Below are positions 8,958 through 17,693 of a DNA stretch of 64,000 nt, piece after piece. The notes under the pieces were generated by a model, which was given only the letters and a program-made list of their open reading frames with translations, made no database searches and was not told the origin of the DNA. Within the stretch, counting starts at the first letter, position 1, and the number at the start of each line of letters is the position of its first letter. Both the position numbers and the translations under genes were made by a program. Source of the stretch: Paenibacillus sp. FSL R10-2782 (GTDB lineage Bacteria > Bacillota > Bacilli > Paenibacillales > Paenibacillaceae); contig NZ_CP151951.1 of the NCBI RefSeq assembly GCF_038592985.1, positions 1,107,001-1,171,000 of the forward strand. Reading direction: 5' to 3'.

Positions 8958-9884
8958 ATGAACGGAAGTCTGTTTGAGCCACGGCTGCGTGACGGGGATT
9001 ATAGTCCCCGTTTTTTTGCTTACTATTACAAGCAGTGGCACGATTACACCATGCCATATCACGAACATCATTCTACAGAAATTATGTACATGATCTCCGG
9101 CCTGTGCCGGGTAGATGTACAGACGGGAGAGAAAGCGGGAGAAAGCATCACGCTGCGTAAAGGGGAATTTATTATGCTCGACGCGGGTGTGTCGCACCGA
9201 CTGGTCGTAGAAGGAGAACAACCGTGCCGGATGCTGAATGTGGAGTTCGGTTTTACGGAAGGAGTGCAAGTAGGTCCGTCTATCCGACAAATGGCAGGGG
9301 AAGAGCTTGAGGTCACAGCCTTCATGTCGCGTCCATTCCCTTATTTGGTGCTGTCTGACCCGGAAGAGGTGTATTATACGCTGAAAAGCCTCGTGCTGGA
9401 ACTGGATCAGCGAAAAAAGCATCCGGGTGCAATGGCTGAGCTGCTGTTTATACAATTACTCGTGCGGATTGCGCGTTTACGTGAGGAAATGGAACGCAGT
9501 AACACGCAGCAAACGGATGTCTACATTAGACGTTGCATCGAATTTCTCCATCTTAATTATGATAGGGAAATTCTGGTCAAGGATATGGCATCCGCGGTGA
9601 ATCTGCATCCGGGGTACTTGCACCGCATTTTCAAAAAGCATACCGGACAAACACTTACCGCCTATTTGACGACGCTAAGGATGGACAAGGCTCGAATGCT
9701 GCTTCAGCAAACGGACATTCCCATTCATGAAATTGCCGATTATGTAGGCGTAGGCAGCAGGCAGTATTTTCATATGCTGTTCAAAAAGCATACAGGCAAG
9801 ACGCCTGTCGAATACCGCTCTGCCGTGGAACGCCATGTGTGGAACTATGCGGAGGAGGAAGGGGGCATTACAAACAAGCAATAA
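8958..9884 (+). CDS. AraC-family transcription regulator with N-terminal cupin
   Basis: A 308-residue regulator. Residues 1-150 look like a cupin sensor (MPYHEHHSTEIMYMISG, then GEFIMLDAGVSHRL); residues about 195-290 hold the paired AraC helix-turn-helix motifs (LVKDMASAVNLHPGYLHRIF and IHEIADYVGVGSRQYFHMLF). Such proteins usually sense a sugar or metabolite and activate nearby catabolic genes. GGAGG lies 8 bases before the ATG. It stands alone on the plus strand, facing the sugar-porter gene, so its target is unclear; the porter is one candidate. Confidence 0.88.
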   Translation: MNGSLFEPRLRDGDYSPRFFAYYYKQWHDYTMPYHEHHSTEIMYMISGLCRVDVQTGEKAGESITLRKGEFIMLDAGVSHRLVVEGEQPCRMLNVEFGFTEGVQVGPSIRQMAGEELEVTAFMSRPFPYLVLSDPEEVYYTLKSLVLELDQRKKHPGAMAELLFIQLLVRIARLREEMERSNTQQTDVYIRRCIEFLHLNYDREILVKDMASAVNLHPGYLHRIFKKHTGQTLTAYLTTLRMDKARMLLQQTDIPIHEIADYVGVGSRQYFHMLFKKHTGKTPVEYRSAVERHVWNYAEEEGGITNKQ

Positions 9885-9888
9885 GAAG

Positions 9889-9942
9889 CCTCTGAACCAT
9901 TGCCGATTTTAAGTCGGTATGACTTCAGAGGTCTTGTGTTTT
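9889..9942 (+). terminator. Hairpin terminator after AraC gene
   Basis: CCTCTGAA (9889-9896) pairs with TTCAGAGG (9924-9931), with an inner CCGA/TCGG stem, then a T-rich tail. It can end transcription of the AraC gene. Confidence 0.55.
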
Positions 9943-9988
9943 AAAGCATTTTCACACGTGTCCGGGCTTCTTGAGAGCTAAAGTTAGG

Positions 9989-11389
9989 TCATTTCCCGAG
10001 CCACATATTTTCCATCTGTTCAAGTGATCTTCCCTTGGTTTCAGGAACCTTGCGCCATATAAAGACTACGACGAACAAAGAGATGGCTCCGAATGTCCAA
10101 AAAGTATTGGACGGACCGGCTGAACTCAGCAGAGGAGGGAATGCCTGGGACACCAGATAATCGCCGGCCCATAATGCCATCGAAGCGATGGCGACCGCTT
10201 TGCCGCGAATGCGGTTCGGAAAGATCTCCGAGATCATAACCCATACGATCGGCCCAAGTGATATAGCGTAGGAGGCCACGTAAATCAAAATCATAATGAG
10301 CACAAGCGGTCCGGTGGTCAAATTCATTTTGAATACGGTTCCGATAATGACCAAACAGAGGGTCATCAACGAGGTGCCGATCATCAGCAGGACTTTTCGT
10401 CCTGCTTTGTCGATCAGCCAGACGGATACGATGGTAAACAGTACATTGATCAACCCGATCCAGATGGTCTGGGTCAAAGAGGCGTCCGTACCAAGTCCCA
10501 TTCCTTTAAAGATAATCGGCGCGTAATATAAAATGGCATTGATGCCGGTAATATGCTGCATAATGGCGAGCATGACACCGATAAAGAGAGCGACCCGAAT
10601 ACCGGGAGCGAACAATTGTTTAAGTGAGTCATTCTCATTTTTGAACGATTCCTTGATATCAAGCACTTCCTGTTTAGCGGCTTCTTCACCGTGAATTTTC
10701 AGCAGAATCGGCAGCGCTTCATAAGGTCGATTCTGTTTAATAAGCCATCTCGGGCTTTCCGGTATGAAGAGCATCAAGAGCATAAAGATCAGTCCCGGAA
10801 CGGCTCCCACTCCGAACATCCAGCGCCAGGCTGTTGAGACACCCCAGGCTTCATCCCCCAGGCTGACGATCCAAGAATTCTGAAAATAAACCAGGAAAAT
10901 GCCCGTTACGATCGCCAACTGATTTAAAGCAACCAAACGGCCACGGTATTTGGCGGGAGCGATCTCCGCGTTGTACACCGGACAAATGGTGGAAGTGATT
11001 CCTATGCCGACGCCGCCGATCATGCGAAAGATAACATACCCGGTGAACGTATCTTGAAGCGCAGAGCAGATCGAGCCGACGACGAATAAAAATCCGGCGG
11101 CCAGCAATACCTTTTTTCTGCCGATCCTTTCACTCATGTAGCCGGAGAGAGCCGCTCCTGTGACACTCCCGACAATCAGACTCGACACCGCCCAACCAAC
11201 CTGAAATTCGCTCAGCGAAAAACGCTGCTGTAGGAATTCGACTGCTCCCGAAACAACCGCGATATCAAAACCGAACAGGATGCCTCCAAGCGCAGCTACG
11301 ATGGATACCAGCGTCACAAAAAGCATATTGGGTTTTTCTGATTGAAGCGCTTTCTGTTGAGCGCTTTCATTATTGATGATTACTGCCAT
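9989..11389 (-). CDS. MFS sugar:proton symporter (sugar porter family, xylose/arabinose-type)
   Basis: A 466-residue, 12-helix member of the MFS sugar porter family: GGILFGFDIAVVSGAV in helix 1, the ERIGRKK loop between helices 2 and 3, PESPRWLIKQNRP after helix 6, QHITGINAILYYAP in helix 7 and PETKGRS after helix 12. These are hallmarks of XylE/AraE/IolT-type porters that import pentoses, hexoses or inositol with protons. GGAGGGGAG precedes the ATG. It lies downstream of, and in the same direction as, a sugar-sensing three-component unit but behind a terminator, so it has its own promoter, probably controlled by the YesN-like regulator. D-xylose is my best guess for substrate. Confidence 0.88.
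   Translation of the reverse strand: MAVIINNESAQQKALQSEKPNMLFVTLVSIVAALGGILFGFDIAVVSGAVEFLQQRFSLSEFQVGWAVSSLIVGSVTGAALSGYMSERIGRKKVLLAAGFLFVVGSICSALQDTFTGYVIFRMIGGVGIGITSTICPVYNAEIAPAKYRGRLVALNQLAIVTGIFLVYFQNSWIVSLGDEAWGVSTAWRWMFGVGAVPGLIFMLLMLFIPESPRWLIKQNRPYEALPILLKIHGEEAAKQEVLDIKESFKNENDSLKQLFAPGIRVALFIGVMLAIMQHITGINAILYYAPIIFKGMGLGTDASLTQTIWIGLINVLFTIVSVWLIDKAGRKVLLMIGTSLMTLCLVIIGTVFKMNLTTGPLVLIMILIYVASYAISLGPIVWVMISEIFPNRIRGKAVAIASMALWAGDYLVSQAFPPLLSSAGPSNTFWTFGAISLFVVVFIWRKVPETKGRSLEQMENMWLGK
11356..11369 (-). promoter_or_regulatory. Possible cre site inside start of sugar-porter gene
   Basis: On the minus strand TGAAAGCGCTCAAC matches cre at 12 of 14 positions, in codons 7-11. Cre sites early in coding regions are known, but the bases also encode the protein, so this is weak. 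Confidence 0.3.
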
Positions 11390-11442
11390 ATTATCATCTC
11401 CCCTCCAGATTCCTGGAACCTCATTCCGTTCTTCGAGGAGAA

Positions 11443-11451
11443 GTATAACAT
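11443..11451 (-). promoter_or_regulatory. Extended -10 element of sugar-porter gene
   Basis: Minus strand TGTTATACT fits an extended -10 (TGnTATAAT). No good -35 is seen 17 bases upstream, as expected for an activator-dependent promoter. Confidence 0.4.
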
Positions 11452-11576
11452 GCGCTTATAAAAGAAAGGCCGGTTATCGTCTTCAATAAACGGACCTTTT
11501 CATGCACGATTTTGGCTTTGATTCCCGAATTGGAGACGGAGGGGGTAAACCTAGCATTACCTTGTCATTCGAGCTT

Positions 11577-11607
11577 AAAAAAATCCATGCCGATGGTCGG
11601 CATGGAT
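11577..11607 (-). terminator. Strong intrinsic terminator after yesN-like gene
   Basis: An 11-bp perfect stem (ATCCATGCCGA / TCGGCATGGAT) with a 3-base loop, followed on the minus strand by seven Ts. It separates the three-component operon from the porter gene. Confidence 0.9.
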
Positions 11608-11616
11608 GAATCTCTA

Positions 11617-12945
11617 CTATTTTTGGCCTTTGAACTCAGTGGGAGGAACGCCCGTTATCTTCTTAAAGACGCGGCTAAAATAGTTCGGGTCCTTATAACC
11701 CACTTCAAAGCTGATTTCCTTAAGAGCGAGGTTGCCGGCCTTAATCAGAGAAATGGCTTTATCAATCCGCAGCCGGGTTACGAAGTCGATGAACGTTTCT
11801 CCGTATTCCTGTTTGAAAATTTTGCTGAAATAGTGAGGATTCAAATGGACGAAATCAGCTACTTCTTCCAGCGAAAGATCATCGTTGAATCGTTCCTCGA
11901 TATACATTTTCGCCCTGCCCAGCATAGTCAGTGTTTGAACCTCCCGCTGTTCGCGTATCCGTTGCAGTGCTGACATGACGTACGTCTGCTGAAGTATTCC
12001 TTTCTCCGCTTTGACGGCAAGCAAACCAGCCTCTGACGACTTCAGTTCGTCAAAGTGGCAGTAACCCTCATCCCGGTTGCGTAGGGTGGAGGCAAAAACG
12101 GCTTCGAAATAGGACTTACGAAGTCCTTCCTCGCCGCTATGCAGCGATCCGATTCCAATGGCCGTCTTTATGCCAAGTTGCTGCCGGGCAAGCTCGGAGA
12201 GCTGCTGGACAAGGTGTTTAACCAACTGCCGCCAACTGTTTTCGCTGGTGGCAGGCGGCTTTCGTAAAAAAGTGGCTACATGATTGTCGATCAAGGAGCT
12301 TACAATGGAATTCGGGCCATGCGTTTTTACATAGCTTCGGAAATGATCGTAAATTTTCTTTTTATCCTGCTCGTCCGTATATCTGTCAAAGGCAGCAATG
12401 ATGGCGCTTCCCTGATCAAGAGGAAAGTCCAGCCATTCCGATAGCTGGGAAGCGCTCGAATCCACCGTCTGGTCGACCATAAGCATTAAAGCCAGCTCAT
12501 TTTCTGCGAGCGGCATCAGCTGCGAGATTTTGTGCCTAAGCTCCAATTCTTCTGTACGTGCCCGCTTCTCGCGCTCAATTTCTTCAATCAGTTGTTTCAG
12601 TGTACCGATGACTAACTCTCGCTTCGCCGGCTTCAGAATATATTCTTTTACGCCCAAAGAGAGCGCCTCCCGGGCATAGGCAAAATAATCATAGGCGGTG
12701 ACGAGCACGAATCGGGTATCGGGAAGCCGCTCCTTTAATTCACGAAGCGCTTCGAGTCCGTCAATTCCGGGCATATTGATATCCAGAATGGCAATATGGG
12801 GACGGTGCTCTTCCGCGCATTCAATCGCCATGCGGCCGTTGCCGGCATGAATAAACCGGAATACCCCCGGCATCGCCCGTTCCACTGTCAATTCCAGTCC
12901 TTCCCTCTCCAAGGCCTCGTCATCCGCGATCAACAACCGATACAT
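11617..12945 (-). CDS. YesN-like response regulator with AraC DNA-binding domain
   Basis: A 442-residue regulator: receiver domain (acidic pocket ADDE at 7-10, phospho-acceptor Asp55 in AILDINMPG), a long middle region (about 130-330) and a C-terminal AraC-type double helix-turn-helix (LSLEEVADFVHLNPHYFSKIF; LKEISFEVGYKDPNYFSRVF). It pairs with the overlapping YesM/LytS-like kinase gene. I chose the ATG at 12945, where the receiver domain begins; a GTG at 12957 is only one base from AAGGAG. The likely target is the sugar-porter promoter downstream. Confidence 0.9.
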   Translation of the reverse strand: MYRLLIADDEALEREGLELTVERAMPGVFRFIHAGNGRMAIECAEEHRPHIAILDINMPGIDGLEALRELKERLPDTRFVLVTAYDYFAYAREALSLGVKEYILKPAKRELVIGTLKQLIEEIEREKRARTEELELRHKISQLMPLAENELALMLMVDQTVDSSASQLSEWLDFPLDQGSAIIAAFDRYTDEQDKKKIYDHFRSYVKTHGPNSIVSSLIDNHVATFLRKPPATSENSWRQLVKHLVQQLSELARQQLGIKTAIGIGSLHSGEEGLRKSYFEAVFASTLRNRDEGYCHFDELKSSEAGLLAVKAEKGILQQTYVMSALQRIREQREVQTLTMLGRAKMYIEERFNDDLSLEEVADFVHLNPHYFSKIFKQEYGETFIDFVTRLRIDKAISLIKAGNLALKEISFEVGYKDPNYFSRVFKKITGVPPTEFKGQK

Positions 12946-14365
12946 CAGTCTGCTCACTCTCCTTCTTGACGGGAATTCGTATTGTTATAGTAGTACCTCG
13001 TCCGATATTGCTATTGATTTCAACCATTCCTTCCTTTCCGTAGAACAACTGCAGCCGCCTAAACACATTTTGCATTCCAAGTCCTGTTGAACTGCCGCTT
13101 TCGACTTCGCCTTCAAGACGGAGCACGGACAGTCGGGTTTCCTCCGTCATACCCTTTCCGTTGTCCGAAATTTCAATTAGCACATCCTCGTTCGCTCGCG
13201 ACAGCGTTAACGCGATCATGGCTCCGTCTTCCATATCTGCTACACCATGAAGAAAAGCGTTTTCAATAAATGGCTGGATGATCAGGGCCGGAATTTGCTG
13301 CTGAAGAACGGAAGCGTCAAAGTGAAGATTAAAGCGAATTCTGTCCCGAAAGCGTGCCTGCTGGATGGTTGCGTATTCGCGAATATGATCCAGTTCCTCC
13401 TGGAGTGTTACGGGTTTGTCCAGCTTCTGCAGGCTGTACCGTAGCAGATTGGACAGCGAAACGATCAGGTCGCTGGTTTTTTCCGCCCCTTCCAGGATCG
13501 CCAGCTTGGAGAGCACATTTAGGGTATTGAACAGAAAATGCGGGTTAATTTGATTTTGCAGGGCCAGAAGCTCCAGCTCCTTCACAAGCCGCCGCATTTC
13601 CAGACTCTGTTTATCCTTCTCGATGAGGATGCTCAAATCGGTGGACATTTGCGAAATGGCGTCCGACAGTACGCCTAGCTCGTCATCCCGTCGCGGTTGG
13701 GGCTCGATATTCAGATCGCCTGTGGCGATTCGCTTCGCCAGTCCGACAAGTCTGCCGACAGGACCGGTAATGCTACGCGAGACCCAGATTGCAAGCAAAA
13801 CCCCCATCAAAGCGTTCATGCCGAACAACGCCACTCCCAATCCGTTCATTCGTTCATTCTTGTTCCGGATGTTCTCGATGATCGGCCGGTAATAAGCCAG
13901 TTCAGCATCGACCAGTCGCTGTCCCTCCTCGTGGATATAGCTGACGGTTTTCTCCGCTTCAATATAATGTTCAAAAGCCGATTGAGGATCTTGTGCATTG
14001 GCGTCCAGAACTGCGGCTTGTTTCTGTTCAAGAAATGTGGCCAACAGATTCACGAAGTCCTCCTCGGCGAATGAAGGGGCGGCCGAGTCGGAGACTTCCT
14101 GAATTCTGCCTTTCAACTGCATCAATTGGCGTTCTGTCGGGCCCTGCACAGCCTTATCGTCTCTCGGATTAAGCAGATAGGCGTATAGGAGCTTTAAGTT
14201 GCTCTCCGCCGATTCGGAGGTTTGCTCAATGAGCAGAATTCGGCCAAGCATTTCATCGTAGCTCTGTTGTACGACCTTTCCGCTTTGGAATACAAAATAA
14301 GCGATGATATTGGCGAACACAACTAGGAGGGGGATGAACAGAAGCAGCTTCGTTCTGATCGTCAT
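12920..14365 (-). CDS. YesM/LytS-like sensor histidine kinase
   Basis: A 481-residue kinase: helix 1 at about 7-27, an extracytoplasmic mostly helical region (28-172), helix 2 at about 174-196, HAMP (197-250), the His_kinase box ALQNQINPHFLFNTLN with His276, and a HATPase (DNGKGM, GLGMQN). This is the five-TM-free YesM type that works with YesN-like AraC regulators. Its ATG overlaps the stop of the upstream binding-protein gene (ATGA), so they are co-translated. The extracytoplasmic part is not a known ligand pocket and probably docks the anchored sugar-binding protein, as LytS does with XylFII. Confidence 0.9.
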   Translation of the reverse strand: MTIRTKLLLFIPLLVVFANIIAYFVFQSGKVVQQSYDEMLGRILLIEQTSESAESNLKLLYAYLLNPRDDKAVQGPTERQLMQLKGRIQEVSDSAAPSFAEEDFVNLLATFLEQKQAAVLDANAQDPQSAFEHYIEAEKTVSYIHEEGQRLVDAELAYYRPIIENIRNKNERMNGLGVALFGMNALMGVLLAIWVSRSITGPVGRLVGLAKRIATGDLNIEPQPRRDDELGVLSDAISQMSTDLSILIEKDKQSLEMRRLVKELELLALQNQINPHFLFNTLNVLSKLAILEGAEKTSDLIVSLSNLLRYSLQKLDKPVTLQEELDHIREYATIQQARFRDRIRFNLHFDASVLQQQIPALIIQPFIENAFLHGVADMEDGAMIALTLSRANEDVLIEISDNGKGMTEETRLSVLRLEGEVESGSSTGLGMQNVFRRLQLFYGKEGMVEINSNIGRGTTITIRIPVKKESEQTDVSVVDRG

Positions 14366-15360
14366 CGTCCGTCATCTCCTGCCATGTTGTCGGGAGTGTC
14401 CGCATGCACTTCATATACCCTGGTGTATGTTAATTTCTGGGGATCATTCCCCTTTAAGTAATCATTCAGCAGTTTTATGGCCTTAGCCCCCATTTCCACT
14501 GGCTGCTGAACAATGGTCAGTTCGATTTTGCGATCTCTGATGGCTTTCAACGTATCGGCCATATCGTCAAAAGCGAAAATCTGCAAGCTCCGCGCTCCGT
14601 TCCGCTCCGAGGCTTCCAGAATGCCAGGGCCGTCCAGCGCACTGAATCCGACCATGTAGCGGATCTGCGGATACTGGATGAGCATGTTCTGAGCTTGCTG
14701 GGCTGCCTGAAGCCGCGAAATGTCCGAGGAGCGAATCTCCACAATGCGGAGCTCGGGATAGCGGCCGATCACGGAACGAAAGCCGGCAAGCCTGAGCCGC
14801 TGGTTCTCGACGCGCTCGTTACTGATCATAACTCCAATGTCGCCACGCTCTCCGGAGGCTTTCGCCAACAGTACGCCCATCCGCTTTCCTGCTCCTTCAT
14901 TATCCGTTCCGACGTAAGCCAGTCTTCGGGAGTCCGGCTCATCCGTATCGATCGTGATGACGGGTATGCCAAGTCCGGCCGCTTTGTCGATTAATCGGCG
15001 ATACTCCGGATCATTTATCCCTTGAACCAGAATTGCATCCGCCTTGGCGGCGATCGCTTTATCCAGCAGTTTGATCTGCTCGGACGGATTAATGCGGTCC
15101 GGCCCGATATAATCGAGCCGCATACCGTACTGTTCCGCTTCCTTTCGGGCTCCTTGTTCGATTGACCGCCAGTAATAATTGTCCAACTCTTGGGATATCA
15201 ATACCACTTTTATATCCGAAACTCTGTCTTTTGGCGAAACCGTTTTCAATTGTTCTGCAAATTGGTGAATTTGAAGAGAAGACAGAGTGAACTGAAACAG
15301 CAGCCAGGCAAATGGCAGGAAGACGGGGATAAGGATAAATGTCCATTTACGGTTTGACAT
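14362..15360 (-). CDS. Membrane-anchored sugar-binding co-sensor (XylFII-like, Peripla_BP_4)
   Basis: A 332-residue protein with an N-terminal membrane helix (about 7-29, no lipobox Cys) and a type I periplasmic sugar-binding fold: VVLISQELDNYYWRSIEQGA, DAILVQGINDPEYRRLI, GIPVITIDTDEPDSRR, YVGTDNEGAG and FAFDDMADTLKAI. The fold is that of ribose/xylose/galactose-binding proteins, but there is no ABC permease or ATPase nearby. Its stop overlaps the kinase ATG. The same arrangement, binding protein then LytS/YesM kinase then YesN regulator, is the XylFII-LytS-YesN xylose-sensing system of Clostridium beijerinckii. AAAGGAG lies before the ATG. Ligand identity is inferred only. Confidence 0.85.
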   Translation of the reverse strand: MSNRKWTFILIPVFLPFAWLLFQFTLSSLQIHQFAEQLKTVSPKDRVSDIKVVLISQELDNYYWRSIEQGARKEAEQYGMRLDYIGPDRINPSEQIKLLDKAIAAKADAILVQGINDPEYRRLIDKAAGLGIPVITIDTDEPDSRRLAYVGTDNEGAGKRMGVLLAKASGERGDIGVMISNERVENQRLRLAGFRSVIGRYPELRIVEIRSSDISRLQAAQQAQNMLIQYPQIRYMVGFSALDGPGILEASERNGARSLQIFAFDDMADTLKAIRDRKIELTIVQQPVEMGAKAIKLLNDYLKGNDPQKLTYTRVYEVHADTPDNMAGDDGR

Positions 15361-15389
15361 GTCTTGCTCCTTTGGGAATATTTACAGAC

Positions 15390-15662
15390 TCAACTCATTA
15401 TACAGCAATAAGCCCAGTGGGCCTTCGTAGAGTTGATTTTAAATAGAAAAGCTCCGTATCCCACCATATGTTTTACATCTTCATCCGATACTTTGTGGTG
15501 ATATAGCATTTCACCCTCGATTTCAACAAAGCCCCCGCCAGCTCCGATAATTCCGTCGAAACCCACTTCCAGGATGAAATCGTAAATCTCCGCTTTGGAG
15601 CGGTCTGTACAATCTTTTTGCTCATTCTCAGGCTGCTCCTTGCTTTCAAATATTTTCTTTAT
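15390..15662 (-). pseudogene. Small open frame lacking a start codon (possible decayed gene)
   Basis: The minus strand between 15671 and 15390 is open for about 90 codons and encodes a protein-like sequence (SKAEIYDFILEVGFDGIIGA, then GGGFVEIEGEMLYHHKVSDE). Where a start is expected the codon is ATA (15660-15662, giving IKKIFESKEQP), with no ATG, GTG or TTG in the first half and no good ribosome site. It may be a gene whose ATG mutated to ATA, or a chance frame. I do not recognise the family. It lies between two well supported units, before the GH4 gene and beside the co-sensor gene. Confidence 0.35.
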
Positions 15663-15808
15663 GTTACTACATTATGGCCCCCGTTGATATAAAGGTTAGG
15701 ATTTTTGACACCTATACGCGAATCTGGTCATGATTTTGATAACGCTTCCCTCTGGCAAGTTGCTACAATGACGGTATACTACAATTCTAACGCTGGAGGT
15801 TGAATACC

Positions 15809-17317
15809 GTGTCATTTAAAGTGGCTTTTATTGGAGCGGGGAGTATCGGCTTTACCCGTGGAATTTTACGAGATCTGTTGACGGTGCCGGAATTTAACGA
15901 GATTGAAGTGTCTTTTACGGACATTAATCAGCACAATCTGGATATGGTCACTGAGCTGTGTCAGCGGGATATTCGGGAGAACGGTTTGTCCATTCAAATA
16001 CAGTCCTCCACGGACCGGAAAGTGGCTTTGAAGGATGCCAAATATGTGATTTGTACGATCCGGGTTGGCGGGCTGGAAGGCTTTGCGACCGATGTAGACA
16101 TTCCGCTGAAATATGGCGTGGATCAATGCGTGGGCGATACGTTGTGTGCAGGAGGTATTATGTACGGGCAGCGTGGTATTGCGGAAATGCTGGAGATCTG
16201 CAAGGATATCCGCGAGCTAAGCGCACCTGATGTGCTGCTGCTGAACTACTCCAACCCGATGGCGATGATGACCTGGGCCTGCAACAAGTACAGCGGCGTA
16301 CGTACGATTGGGTTGTGTCATGGTGTGCAGCATGGGCATCACCAAATTGCCGAGGTATACGGCTTGGAGAAGCAGGATGTGGACATTGTGTGTGCCGGAA
16401 TCAATCACCAGACGTGGTATATTCAGGCGTCACATGAAGGCAAGGATCTGACAGCCGGGCTACTGGAGGCTTTTGAAAAGCATCCCGAATATAGCCGTAC
16501 CGAAAAGGTACGCATCGACATGCTTCGCCGTTTTGGCTATTACAGCACCGAATCGAACGGCCATCTAAGCGAGTATGTTCCCTGGTATCGGAAGCGTCCG
16601 GATGAAATTCTTGACTGGATTGATCTGGGAAGCTGGATTAACGGAGAAACGGGAGGCTATCTGCGTGTATGTACGGAAGGACGAAATTGGTTTGAAACAG
16701 ATTTTCCAAACTGGATGAAGGAAGATCCGCTGGAGTATAAGGCGGAAAAACGCGGTGAGGAGCATGGCTCCTACATTATCGAAGGACTGGAAACAGGACG
16801 TGTATACCGGGGACATTTTAATGTCGTCAACAACGGAGTGATTTCCAATCTGCCGGATGATGCGATTATTGAGGCGCCCGGATATGTGGATCGTAACGGC
16901 ATTTCCATGCCGCTTGTGGGTGAGCTGCCGCTCGGCCCTGCGGCTGTCTGCAATGTTAGCATTTCCGTGCAGCGATTGGCAGTTGAAGCTGCCGTGCATG
17001 GGGACGACAAGCTGTTGCGGCAGGCGTTCATGATGGACCCGCTGGTGGGTGCAGTATGTAATCCGAAGGAAATCTGGCAAATGGTCGATGAAATGTTGGT
17101 AGCGCAGGAGGCATGGCTGCCGCAATATGGAGCGGCGATTGCCGAGGCGCGCGAACGTTTGGCTGCTGGCAACCTGATCCCGACCCGGGATTACGAGGGA
17201 GCGGCGAGGATCAAGGTCAAGACGGTCGAGGAAATGCAATTGGACCGGGAGGCCGCGAACAAAAACGCTGGTGAGTCGGACAAAGGCAAGGATCGTGAAA
17301 AGGTGCAAACCAGCTGA
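15809..17317 (+). CDS. GH4 family NAD- and metal-dependent glycosidase, alpha-galactosidase-like
   Basis: A 502-residue cytosolic GH4 enzyme. The N-terminus has the NAD-binding FIGAGSIGFTRG and the acidic TDINQHNLDMV; LLNYSNPMAMMTWA is typical of the family. The metal ligands are visible: Cys170 in GLCHGVQHGHH and His200 in AGINHQTWY. GH4 enzymes cleave glycosides by oxidation, elimination and reduction with NAD and Mn. The pattern with SIGFTR and the CHGVQH box fits the alpha-galactosidase/alpha-glucuronidase branch (MelA, LplD) more than 6-phospho-glucosidases, but specificity is uncertain. GGAGGT lies 8 bases before the GTG start. The C-terminal 25 residues are charged and look unstructured. 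A terminator follows, so it is probably monocistronic. Confidence 0.85.
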   Translation: MSFKVAFIGAGSIGFTRGILRDLLTVPEFNEIEVSFTDINQHNLDMVTELCQRDIRENGLSIQIQSSTDRKVALKDAKYVICTIRVGGLEGFATDVDIPLKYGVDQCVGDTLCAGGIMYGQRGIAEMLEICKDIRELSAPDVLLLNYSNPMAMMTWACNKYSGVRTIGLCHGVQHGHHQIAEVYGLEKQDVDIVCAGINHQTWYIQASHEGKDLTAGLLEAFEKHPEYSRTEKVRIDMLRRFGYYSTESNGHLSEYVPWYRKRPDEILDWIDLGSWINGETGGYLRVCTEGRNWFETDFPNWMKEDPLEYKAEKRGEEHGSYIIEGLETGRVYRGHFNVVNNGVISNLPDDAIIEAPGYVDRNGISMPLVGELPLGPAAVCNVSISVQRLAVEAAVHGDDKLLRQAFMMDPLVGAVCNPKEIWQMVDEMLVAQEAWLPQYGAAIAEARERLAAGNLIPTRDYEGAARIKVKTVEEMQLDREAANKNAGESDKGKDREKVQTS

Positions 17318-17360
17318 GCCTAAACGGTCCGGAGCATTTTTCAATAGTCGTAGTGTTAGA

Positions 17361-17403
17361 AGGGTATTTTTAGCGCCGTGATGGCCTGAAAATGCCCTTT
17401 TTT
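17361..17403 (+). terminator. Intrinsic terminator after GH4 gene
   Basis: AGGGTATTTT (17361-17370) pairs with AAAATGCCCT (17389-17398), with an inner GCC/GGC stem, then a T run. Confidence 0.75.
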
Positions 17404-17511
17404 CATAGCCAACTCTCATATTTTATAGCCTCAGGTTTATAGTTGTCGATTCGGGTCGACGGAAATTAAAGAATACAGCCTTGTTATTACAAATCTTTTC
17501 TCTCTATGTCG

Positions 17512-17600
17512 AAGCCCCAGTTCACCATGAGGGCTTGCCACAGGAGGGGTGCTCCTTTGAATAAAGGAACCGGGTCCCCAAAAATATTGTGGCAAAAAAA
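17512..17600 (+). other. Nested inverted repeats, possible structured RNA or operator region
   Basis: Three stems are visible: AAGCCC (17512-17517) with GGGCTT (17531-17536); TTGCCACA (17535-17542) with TGTGGCAA (17588-17595); and inside the latter AGGAG/CTCCT (17542-17546/17552-17556) and CCTTT/AAAGG (17554-17558/17563-17567). The first two stems compete for two bases. It is followed by As, not Ts, so it is not a plus-strand terminator. It lies upstream of the predicted cellulase promoter. I could not match it to a riboswitch class. Confidence 0.4.
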
Positions 17601-17657
17601 TACCGACAGAGTGGAAATTTATAGCCTAACTAATAATTTAATTCTTGATTTATTCAA

Positions 17658-17686
17658 TTTACAGCATATTTCCAGCTCTATATAAT
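17658..17686 (+). promoter_or_regulatory. SigmaA promoter of the GH6 cellulase gene
   Basis: TTTACA (17658-17663), a 17-base spacer and a perfect TATAAT (17681-17686). Transcription would start near 17693, giving a leader of about 175 bases. Confidence 0.75.
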
Positions 17687-17693
17687 CTAACAT

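Noticed and set aside
15739..15752. cre site before the GH4 gene
   Set aside because: TGATAACGCTTCCC matches only 11 of 14 positions, including a mismatch in the left half.
16565..17419. 284-residue open frame on the minus strand
   Set aside because: Shadow of the GH4 gene; no family pattern or SD.
17512..17600. c-di-GMP, c-di-AMP or other known riboswitch upstream of the cellulase gene
   Set aside because: The conserved bases of those classes (for example the GEMM core) are missing; only the stems are visible.
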